NCBI GenBank assembly: GCA_002494125.1
Contig: DLBD01000011.1
Location: 1-20,883, forward strand
Source of the DNA: Ruminococcaceae bacterium UBA7030
GTDB lineage: Bacteria > Bacillota > Clostridia > Oscillospirales > Acutalibacteraceae
Direction: 5' to 3'
Length of the DNA: 20,883 nt
The notes under the pieces were generated by a model. It worked only from the letters and a program-made list of their open reading frames with translations, was not told the origin of the DNA and ran no database searches. Below, one piece after another: positions 14,973-20,883 of the stretch (the first letter of the stretch is position 1; each line of letters opens with the position of its first letter). A program made the translations under genes and the position numbers.

Positions 14973-15485
14973 TCACTCCAGTATGCTTCTCATTTTCGAA
15001 AGCGCTCTTGAAAGTCTTGACCTTACCGCAGTGGAGGTAAGACCTGTAATTTTTGCTATTTCTTTACTGTTAAATCCCGACACGGCAGAAAGCAAAACGA
15101 TTTGCCTGTCGCTATCGCTTAACGTATCAAGCGCATGGATTAAATCGGTTGTTGTGCCGTCGGGTATTTTTTCATTTGAGGTGATGTTTACAAGAGTTTC
15201 GATATCAACATTCTGCCTCGAGTCAACCTGATTTTTTATGTACTTATTGCAGGAGGCTGAAAGAATTTTATAAAGCCACACATTAAATGCTGACGGATTT
15301 CTGACCTCTTTAATCTGCAGAAATGCTGATAAAACCGTATCACTTACCGCGTCCTGTGCGTCCTCAACACTTCCCAGTCTGTAATAAGCATAGCGAAACA
15401 GTGCTGTTTTTCGTTCATCGTACAGAGCACAAAACGCATCATGATTACCCTGCTGCGCAAGTTTTACAAGCTCCTTTTGTGTCAT
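14973..15485 (-). CDS. ECF-type RNA polymerase sigma factor
   Basis: A 170-residue group 4 sigma factor. Region 2 covers about residues 14-54 (FCALYDERKTALFRYAYYRL, then SVEDAQDAVSDTVLSAF, the usual DAEDxxQ-like element). Region 4 covers about 117-167 (LSDSDRQIVLLSAVSGFNSK, then EIAKITGLTSTAVRSRLSRA, the helix-turn-helix that reads the -35 box). There is no region 3 or C-terminal extension. GGAGGTGAG lies 5 bases before the ATG, a very strong site. It is followed directly by the beta-propeller gene, its likely regulator. Targets are unknown; its own promoter looks sigma-A-like, though TTGCAAC in it could also be read as an ECF -35 element, which would mean autoregulation. Confidence 0.92.
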   Translation of the reverse strand: MTQKELVKLAQQGNHDAFCALYDERKTALFRYAYYRLGSVEDAQDAVSDTVLSAFLQIKEVRNPSAFNVWLYKILSASCNKYIKNQVDSRQNVDIETLVNITSNEKIPDGTTTDLIHALDTLSDSDRQIVLLSAVSGFNSKEIAKITGLTSTAVRSRLSRALSKMRSILE

Positions 15486-15518
15486 AACCTCACCTCCGTT
15501 GACGCCGTCTGTAATTAT

Positions 15519-15547
15519 AGTATATTATTTTCGCAAAAGTGTTGCAA
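15519..15547 (-). promoter_or_regulatory. Candidate promoter of the sigma factor-propeller operon
   Basis: TTGCAA (15547-15542), 17-base spacer, TATACT (15524-15519), about 34 bases before the sigma start codon. Confidence 0.65.
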
Positions 15548-15602
15548 TAAAATTTATTCACTTTGAAATAATGGACGTTTGTATATTATTCAAAAAACAA
15601 TA

Positions 15603-15631
15603 TTGATTAATTTATTTTTTTATTCTATAAT
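15603..15631 (+). promoter_or_regulatory. Sigma-A promoter of the GH30-type gene
   Basis: TTGATT (15603-15608), 17-base spacer, TATAAT (15626-15631), giving a leader of about 27 bases before ATG 15665 with GGAGAG. It is divergent from the sigma factor promoter; about 50 bases lie between the two -35 boxes. Confidence 0.8.
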
Positions 15632-15664
15632 TAATTTGGAAATTTTTAATTTGGAGAGAGCATT

Positions 15665-18600
15665 ATGAATAGGACAAAGAAGTTTTTATCAGTACTGCTG
15701 TGTCTGCTTATGGTTGCGTCAGTGTTTTCTGTGGTAACGCCTGCTGCATTTGCGCAGGTTTATACGGGAACATCAGGCGGAATCAGCTATTCGCTTGACA
15801 CAGACACGGGTGTTCTTACTTTGAGCAAAACTGACGGCGGAACCGGAAGAAGCGCCGGTTATACAAATTCAAGCCGAAACAGAGCTCCGTGGTATAATCA
15901 GCGTAGCTATATTAGAACAGTTGTTGCCGAAAGCGGTGTAATTGAGCTTGGAGATTATCTTTTTTATAATTGTACAAATCTTACATCAGTAAACTTTGCA
16001 AATACGGTTGACACAATCGGCTCCTGCTGTTTCAGAAGCTGCACAGGCCTTACAGGAGTAATTCTTCCCGCGGGATGTTCTTGGTTTTATAAGGAGATAT
16101 TCCTTGACTGCTCATCGCTTAAATGGGCTGTTCTTCCCGCAAACAACTACACAAACACTTATTCGGGTATGATTCCCGACGGCACCTTCAGCGGCTGCAC
16201 ATCGCTTGAAAGCGTGTATGTCGGCTCAGGTATCAGCTCGCTTGACACGAAAGCTTTTTATAACTGCTATAACCTTAAAGGCGTTATATGGGCAAGCGGT
16301 ACTATAAATTCCGTTGGTACCAATGCACTTTACAATGTCCCCTCTTCGTGTGTATTTGTGTCGAATTCAAATCTTTCATCCTGGTGCTCATCAAACGGTT
16401 ATGCCTTTACGCCTAACAGCGGAATATGCTCTTCAAATACAAATTCAACTTCAAACCTTACATATAACATTGACCTGTCTTCAAGAGCAATTAGTTTTTC
16501 AGGAAGCGGCGATATGAATTCAAAGCCGTGGGATCCTGTAAAGCTTGTTTTAAGCTCGGTAAATTTCTCTGCTGTTGATGGTGATTATTCAATTATGTCC
16601 GGTGCATTTCAGGGCGCAGGCATTGAATCCGTAGTTTTTGATACAACATCAAACCTTACAATAGGTCAGTACGCATTTGCAGATTTATTTCGTTCAACCT
16701 ACTGGCTTAACATTCCTGCCAACACAAATGAAATTCAGTCAAAGGCTTTTGACGGCAGCGGTTTTAACTATATCACAATCGCTTCCGAAAACATCAATCT
16801 CGCAAGCGATGCATTTACGCTTAGCGGTTATGCAAGATTTTTCGGAATTCCGAATTCGGGTGTAAGAGAATTTGTTGAAAGCGGAAAAGCACTTGGATAT
16901 AACTGGCACTACTACTGCTTCGGCGACACACATATCACCTCAAAGACCGTTGTTGAGCCTACCTGCACGGAGCAGGGCTACAGCGTTGTTTCGTGTGTAA
17001 ACTGTGATATGAGTAACGAAAAGACCGAATACACAGATGCACTCGGTCACGTTTATGAGGCTACCGGCACTAACGCTTCAAACTTCCTTTACAGATGTAA
17101 GAGGTGCAGTGAAACAAATCTTCCTATTGATGCAGTTACGGTAAATGCTGCGTTTGAGGATGCAATAAGCCATGACAATGACAATTCGGCATACTACCAG
17201 TCAAACTACAACGGTGTTGCAGATGTGCTTGTCGACGGGTATGTTAATGCAAAGGACTTCAAGCTCATAACAGAAGTTATGGACAGACAGGACCTCACAA
17301 ACAAGCAGACCGTAATTAATGAAAGCACAACTTATCAGACAATGGAAGGTTTCGGTGCATCCGGCGCCTGGTGGGCTCAGGACACAGGAAGCTGGGAAAA
17401 TATCGACGATATAACTGCACTTCTTTATAACAAAGAAACCGGTATCGGACTTGATATATACAGATATAATCTCGGCGCAGGTTCAAACGATGACCCGCAG
17501 CTTTACGAGGTTGGCAAAAGGGCGAGATGCTTCCTTCAGGCTGACGGAACTTACAACTGGAATAACGACCCGGGCGCTATGGCGACTCTCGCCTCTGTTA
17601 AGAGAAATAATCCCGACCTTAAGGTTACGCTTTTCTGCAACAGCGCACCCGTTTCAATGACGGATAACGGCAAGGCGTACTGCAGTACCGGTGCAACATC
17701 AAACCTAAGTGAAAGCAAGTATCAGGCATTTTCCGATTATGTTGTTACCTGCACAGAGCATTTTCTTGACGAGGGTTACAATGTTACGGAGGTTTCCCCT
17801 ATTAACGAACCCGAATGGGGCTGGGCAGCTTGGCAAAACGGCGACGGAAGCTACTCAATGAACCAAGAGGGCTGCCACTGGGAGCCAGCTGCCGCAAGAA
17901 CCTTCTATAACAATTACTTTATTCCTGCGATTACAAGTAATTCACGACTTAACGGAAAGGTTGAGGTTTCTGTTTGGGAGTCGGGACAGCTTAATCACAG
18001 CGAATTTTGGAACAATCACCTCAATTATTATTTCTCATCACAGTCTTATATAGGTGAAAGATACGGCAACTATAATCAGAACATCAGAAATTATGTTGAT
18101 GCGCTTGATACCCATTCATACTGGGCAAGTACTTCTGACAGACAGACTGTTGCAAACCAGCTTAAGGGCACAAATTATTCCGCTATTAAGAGGGTTAAGT
18201 GCTCTGAATACTGCCAGATGACAAACGACGGCAGCACCGGCGTTTACGACCTTATTCAGCGTGAGGGAGTTACAAACGGTCTTACCATTGACTACGGAAT
18301 TGCGCTTGCTGACATAATGTATCAGGATCTGACAATTCTTAATGCTGTTGAGTGGGATTGGTGGGTTGGCTGCGGCTACGGAATTTATCCTGACGCACTT
18401 GTCTATATAAACGCAAATAACCACTCCGACGTTCAGACATCAAAAAGACTGTGGGCAATGGGCAATTATTCAAAGTTTATCGACATCGGCGCAAAGCGTG
18501 TCAGCGTTTCAACTCAGAGCGCTGTTTCGTCAAACGTTGAAGAAAGCGCATACCTTAATCCAAACGGTGACGTCGTTGTAGTTTACATTAACAAGGGTAC

Positions 18601-18763
18601 TGACAATCAGTTTACGTATTTTGATTCATCACAGTACAGCACACTTGAAACATATATCACCGATGAAAACCGTGATTTAGCCAAAGTTCAAAACGGCTAT
18701 GTGGACGGCAAGGCAGTATTAATTCCTGCGAGAAGCGTTACCACGGTAGTCCTTCACAAGTAA
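15665..18763 (+). CDS. Secreted GH30-type glycoside hydrolase with leucine-rich repeats
   Basis: A 1032-residue exported enzyme. Residues 1-30 are a signal peptide (cleavage after AAFA). Residues about 90-250 are BspA-like LRR_5 repeats (LFYNCTNLTSV, FRSCTGLTGV, FSGCTSLESV, FYNCYNLKGV), with a second more divergent block at 267-418. A CxxC-paired linker follows (about 422-486: PTCTEQGY, CVNC, DALGH, CKRC). Residues about 490-540 look like half a dockerin with a degenerate calcium loop (DVLVDGYVNAKDF). From 549 to the end is a retaining (beta/alpha)8 GH30-type domain beginning MEGFGASGAWWA; E715 (INEPEW) fits the acid/base and E848 (CSEYC) the nucleophile, and the last 100 residues form the beta-sandwich typical of the family. 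Endo-beta-1,6-galactanase or xylanase activity are the nearest guesses. It probably attacks plant or host polysaccharide outside the cell, held by the repeats. Confidence 0.85.
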   Translation: MNRTKKFLSVLLCLLMVASVFSVVTPAAFAQVYTGTSGGISYSLDTDTGVLTLSKTDGGTGRSAGYTNSSRNRAPWYNQRSYIRTVVAESGVIELGDYLFYNCTNLTSVNFANTVDTIGSCCFRSCTGLTGVILPAGCSWFYKEIFLDCSSLKWAVLPANNYTNTYSGMIPDGTFSGCTSLESVYVGSGISSLDTKAFYNCYNLKGVIWASGTINSVGTNALYNVPSSCVFVSNSNLSSWCSSNGYAFTPNSGICSSNTNSTSNLTYNIDLSSRAISFSGSGDMNSKPWDPVKLVLSSVNFSAVDGDYSIMSGAFQGAGIESVVFDTTSNLTIGQYAFADLFRSTYWLNIPANTNEIQSKAFDGSGFNYITIASENINLASDAFTLSGYARFFGIPNSGVREFVESGKALGYNWHYYCFGDTHITSKTVVEPTCTEQGYSVVSCVNCDMSNEKTEYTDALGHVYEATGTNASNFLYRCKRCSETNLPIDAVTVNAAFEDAISHDNDNSAYYQSNYNGVADVLVDGYVNAKDFKLITEVMDRQDLTNKQTVINESTTYQTMEGFGASGAWWAQDTGSWENIDDITALLYNKETGIGLDIYRYNLGAGSNDDPQLYEVGKRARCFLQADGTYNWNNDPGAMATLASVKRNNPDLKVTLFCNSAPVSMTDNGKAYCSTGATSNLSESKYQAFSDYVVTCTEHFLDEGYNVTEVSPINEPEWGWAAWQNGDGSYSMNQEGCHWEPAAARTFYNNYFIPAITSNSRLNGKVEVSVWESGQLNHSEFWNNHLNYYFSSQSYIGERYGNYNQNIRNYVDALDTHSYWASTSDRQTVANQLKGTNYSAIKRVKCSEYCQMTNDGSTGVYDLIQREGVTNGLTIDYGIALADIMYQDLTILNAVEWDWWVGCGYGIYPDALVYINANNHSDVQTSKRLWAMGNYSKFIDIGAKRVSVSTQSAVSSNVEESAYLNPNGDVVVVYINKGTDNQFTYFDSSQYSTLETYITDENRDLAKVQNGYVDGKAVLIPARSVTTVVLHK

Positions 18764-18769
18764 ATAAAA

Positions 18770-18806
18770 AATCAAAAGCGCCTGCGTACCGTGGGCGCTT
18801 TTGATT
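18770..18806 (+). terminator. Hairpin terminator after the GH30-type gene
   Basis: Thirteen-bp arms AATCAAAAGCGCC (18770-18782) and GGCGCTTTTGATT (18794-18806) begin 7 bases after the stop. The T residues lie inside the 3' arm and no further T run follows, so its strength is uncertain. Its 3' end touches the BirA-type operator. Confidence 0.7.
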
Positions 18807-18836
18807 GTAAACCTGTTCTTTGAATTTGGTTGACAT
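18805..18836 (+). promoter_or_regulatory. BirA-type biotin operator of bioY
   Basis: TTGTAAAC (18805-18812), 16 bases, then GTTGACAT (18829-18836). The half-sites are near-complementary and fit the known bacterial BirA box (TTGTTAAC-N14-16-GTTAACAA) with two or three changes. The right half overlaps the -35 box, so biotin-loaded BirA would block transcription. Confidence 0.8.
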
Positions 18837-18857
18837 TTCAGCTGATTGTATTATAAT
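18830..18857 (+). promoter_or_regulatory. Sigma-A promoter of bioY
   Basis: TTGACA (18830-18835), 16-base spacer, TATAAT (18852-18857), 25 bases before the bioY ATG; a short leader. Confidence 0.88.
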
Positions 18858-18882
18858 CTCTAAAAGTAAAGGAGATTTGATT

Positions 18883-19452
18883 ATGAAAAACAAGACACTT
18901 GATTTGGTTTACATTGGTTTGTCAGCTGCTCTGATTGCCGTTTGCACATGGATTTCAATTCCGCTTCCAAGCGGTATACCCGTCACTCTTCAAACAATGG
19001 GCGTTTGCATCGTATCGGCACTTCTCGGCTGGAAAAGAGGTACGCTTTCAACACTCGTATATATTCTTCTCGGACTTGTCGGCGTTCCTGTTTTTTCGCA
19101 GTTTCGTTCAGGTCCCGCCATACTGTTCGGCAACACAGGCGGCTACATTATCGGCTTTATCTTTACAGCGCTGATTGTCGGAGCAGTAAGTGATACGATT
19201 ATTAAAAATCAGCTTAATAAAACAAAAAGATATGTTTTTCTTGCCGCTTCTATGATTGTCGGTATTGCAGTTTGCTATTCCTTTGGCACGGCATGGTTTG
19301 CATACATCTGGGCAAAGTCACAGGAGCCTGCTGCTCTCACAACAATTCTCGGATGGTGCGTATTGCCGTACATTATACCCGACCTTATCAAAATTGTTTT
19401 CGCAGTTGCAGTAACTGTACCCGTAAGCAAAATAATAAAAAAGAATAATTAA
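18883..19452 (+). CDS. bioY: Biotin transporter substrate-binding subunit BioY
   Basis: BioY is the membrane S-component of biotin ECF transporters; it binds biotin outside and can associate with the shared EcfA/T energising module, which is not in this window. The 189 residues form about six membrane helices; LLGWKRGTLSTLVYILLGLV and the following GVPVFSQFRSGPAILFGNTGGYIIGF carry the conserved BioY signature around GxxGVPVF and GPA--GxTGGY. A longer in-frame start at 18820 exists, but it would put the promoter inside the gene; the ATG at 18883 has AGGAGA at 7-8 bases and follows the promoter and BirA-type operator. That operator is independent support for biotin as substrate and suggests the strain relies at least partly on uptake. 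Confidence 0.94.
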   Translation: MKNKTLDLVYIGLSAALIAVCTWISIPLPSGIPVTLQTMGVCIVSALLGWKRGTLSTLVYILLGLVGVPVFSQFRSGPAILFGNTGGYIIGFIFTALIVGAVSDTIIKNQLNKTKRYVFLAASMIVGIAVCYSFGTAWFAYIWAKSQEPAALTTILGWCVLPYIIPDLIKIVFAVAVTVPVSKIIKKNN

Positions 19453-19454
19453 TA

Positions 19455-19483
19455 TTGTTTTTTAATAACTAATATAGTATAAT
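19455..19483 (+). promoter_or_regulatory. Candidate sigma-A promoter of the GH43-type gene
   Basis: TTGTTT (19455-19460), 17-base spacer, TATAAT (19478-19483), 30 bases before ATG 19513. It begins just 3 bases after the bioY stop, so read-through from bioY is also possible, as no terminator separates them. Confidence 0.65.
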
Positions 19484-19512
19484 ACCGCTATCAAATCAGA
19501 GAGGTACTTAAA

Positions 19513-20454
19513 ATGCATCTTCTTAAGATTGACAAGGACAACTATATCGGTCAGGCTGACCCGTTTGTTTTTGAGTCAGGCGGTAAGTATTATATCTATA
19601 CCACAGGCGATGACGGAATTTACGCTTACTATGCCGACGATTTATTCGGCGAATGGAATTTTTACGGGAGAGTTTTCACATATCCCGACGTTACGGATTT
19701 TTGGGCGCCAAGTGTTATTGAAATAGACGGCACCTATTATATGTACTGCTCTTTCGAATTTTACGGCGACACTCCTGATCAGGGAGGTCACAGACAGACG
19801 ATGCACGTTTCAAAAAGTGACAACCCGCTCGGTCCGTTTAGTGACGCAAAACAGCTTCTGCACCCATTTTCAATCGACTCTCATGTTGTAAAGAACGAAA
19901 ACGGACTGTTCATTCTTTATTCAACTAACCGCTTTGACGGTGAAAGGCCCGGCACATATATAGTTGTTGACAGGCTTCTCACTCCTGAAAAGGCTGAGGG
20001 AAAGCCGGTAACTCTTGTAGTCCCTACGCTTGACGAGGATGTCTATATGAAGGACAGATATAAAAAGGGCGTTGACTGGCACACTATTGAAGGCGCTTTT
20101 TATTTCAGAGAGGGCGACTGGCATTATCTTATGTACTCCGGAAACTGCTATCAGCAGCCGACATATTATATAGGATATGCAAGAGCAAAGACTAAAGAAA
20201 CCGACCTTACAAAAATCAAGTTTGAAAAATACCCCGACGACAACATATATTCGCCCGTTATGGCAAAAAATGATTTTGAGGAGGGCACAGGTCATCACTC
20301 AATGATTAAATACAAGGGCGAATGGTACGCAGTTTATCACGCAAGAGATATTGAGGACGACGGATTGAGCGGCGACAGACGAAACGCGAGAATCTGTAAA
20401 GTCAAGGTTGAAGACGGTATCCTTACCGCACAAAGATATAAAGACAGAGTATGA
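19513..20454 (+). CDS. Glycoside hydrolase family 43-type enzyme, intracellular
   Basis: A 313-residue five-bladed beta-propeller glycosidase, the family of beta-xylosidases and alpha-arabinofuranosidases. The inverting catalytic set is visible: D16 (QADPFVF) as base, D122 (SIDSHVV) as pKa modulator and E193 (TIEGAFYF) as acid. WAPSVIEIDGTYYMY (64-78) is the typical second-blade motif, and GTGHHSM (258-264, H261) with YHARD near 275 closes the active site. There is no signal peptide and no accessory domain, so it probably acts on imported oligosaccharides. GAGAGG lies 9 bases before the ATG. Substrate choice within the family cannot be told from the sequence. Confidence 0.9.
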   Translation: MHLLKIDKDNYIGQADPFVFESGGKYYIYTTGDDGIYAYYADDLFGEWNFYGRVFTYPDVTDFWAPSVIEIDGTYYMYCSFEFYGDTPDQGGHRQTMHVSKSDNPLGPFSDAKQLLHPFSIDSHVVKNENGLFILYSTNRFDGERPGTYIVVDRLLTPEKAEGKPVTLVVPTLDEDVYMKDRYKKGVDWHTIEGAFYFREGDWHYLMYSGNCYQQPTYYIGYARAKTKETDLTKIKFEKYPDDNIYSPVMAKNDFEEGTGHHSMIKYKGEWYAVYHARDIEDDGLSGDRRNARICKVKVEDGILTAQRYKDRV

Positions 20455-20455
20455 A

Positions 20456-20491
20456 AAAATCCTTAATGTGAACTTTCACATTAAGGATTTT
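20456..20491. terminator. Terminator between convergent GH43-type and DUF1848-type genes
   Basis: Sixteen-bp perfect arms (20456-20471 and 20476-20491) with an ACTT loop, followed by a T-rich run to 20496 on the plus strand. It also ends 5 bases from the stop of the minus-strand gene, with an A/T-rich tail on that side, so it is probably shared. Confidence 0.92.
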
Positions 20492-20495
20492 CTTT

Positions 20496-20883
20496 TCAGT
20501 ATAATATAAGCTGATCCGATATGTAGGAAAACTGTTTCGCGGCTTTTACGATATCGCCGGGCATAAGCTCGCCGATAAGAAGCGGCGACGTGGGTATATG
20601 CCTATTATAATTTGCCATAACCGTTTTGCTGTCGTAATTTGCATAACAGTACCGGCACATATGAGGACAAGTGTTGTACTGCCCTATGTCGTTTCCCAAA
20701 AGGCAGTTGCACCCCTGCCGTGCGCCCTTTGTTTTAGGCACGTCAAGTCTTTCTTTGAAAGCGCCTTCAAGCACCTCTTTAGTAAGGCAGCCGCTTGCGT
20801 CAATACCGTATTTTTCAAGCTGCACGCCCTCTAGACAACTGTATATTTTTATACCGTAGTTTTCGGCGATTCGAGAAAACTCC
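20496..20883 (-). CDS. DUF1848-type iron-sulfur protein, C-terminal part (5' end outside window)
   Basis: The frame is open from the window edge (20883) to TGA at 20496; about 129 codons are visible and the N-terminus lies beyond the edge. The segment IAENYGIKIYSCLEGVQLEK followed by YGIDASGC, and the cysteine-rich CNCLLGNDIGQYNTCPHMCR followed by YCYANYD, are characteristic of the end of DUF1848 proteins, which carry cysteines suited to an iron-sulfur cluster and are about 290-320 residues long. Their biochemical role is not established. An internal GTG at 20825 is not the start, because family-like sequence continues upstream of it. Confidence 0.82.
   Translation of the reverse strand, partial: EFSRIAENYGIKIYSCLEGVQLEKYGIDASGCLTKEVLEGAFKERLDVPKTKGARQGCNCLLGNDIGQYNTCPHMCRYCYANYDSKTVMANYNRHIPTSPLLIGELMPGDIVKAAKQFSYISDQLILY

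Noticed and set aside
18820..18882. Longer BioY start giving 21 extra residues
   Set aside because: It would place the -35 and -10 boxes inside the gene; the ATG at 18883 has a good ribosome binding site and begins at the family N-terminus.
19921..20298. 125-codon minus-strand frame inside the GH43-type gene
   Set aside because: Antisense shadow of a gene with an intact catalytic set.

Overview
The window looks like chromosomal DNA of a spore-forming, gut- or rumen-type member of the Clostridia, most likely Ruminococcus/Oscillospiraceae. The grounds are moderate GC with AT-rich intergenic regions, GGAGG-type ribosome binding sites, near-consensus sigma-A promoters, an alpha/beta-type small acid-soluble spore protein, and large secreted proteins with InlB-type repeats, BspA-like leucine-rich repeats and glycoside hydrolase domains. 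The genus is inference. I saw no insertion sequence, phage gene, CRISPR array, tRNA or rRNA.

Left part (1-7605, all minus strand): greA; a compact three-gene operon of an Mbeg1-like lipase-fold hydrolase, a type B carboxylesterase and a GH31 glycosidase (the last two overlap by one base); an SDR oxidoreductase behind a strong promoter with a palindrome at its start site; a chimeric broken gene (Gfo/Idh/MocA-type start joined to a carboxylesterase-type end); and a TtcA-like PP-loop protein.

Middle (7784-12552, plus strand): a seven-helix LytS-type sensor kinase overlaps by 4 bases a response regulator whose output domain resembles SARP regulators. A strong terminator follows. Then come two exact 9-bp direct repeats spaced 11 bp apart, in the position where SARP regulators bind, in front of a large secreted protein gene. 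Thirteen bases after that gene, behind an excellent ribosome binding site, is a 43-codon gene for an acidic peptide, closed by its own terminator. This kinase-regulator-surface protein-small peptide set is the best candidate for an undescribed system.

Right part (12595-20883): a spore protein gene sharing a bidirectional terminator with a convergent ECF sigma factor plus membrane-anchored beta-propeller pair (minus strand). Divergent from the sigma gene is a secreted 1032-residue GH30-type enzyme with leucine-rich repeats. Next are bioY (biotin uptake) with a BirA-type operator over its -35 box, an intracellular GH43-type glycosidase, and the 3' part of a DUF1848-type iron-sulfur protein running off the window.

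Taken together the window serves carbohydrate breakdown: a secreted polysaccharidase (GH30), intracellular glycosidases (GH31, GH43), deacylating esterases and a sugar-alcohol/ketose-type SDR, with two separate envelope-sensing regulators (kinase/SARP-like and ECF sigma/propeller).
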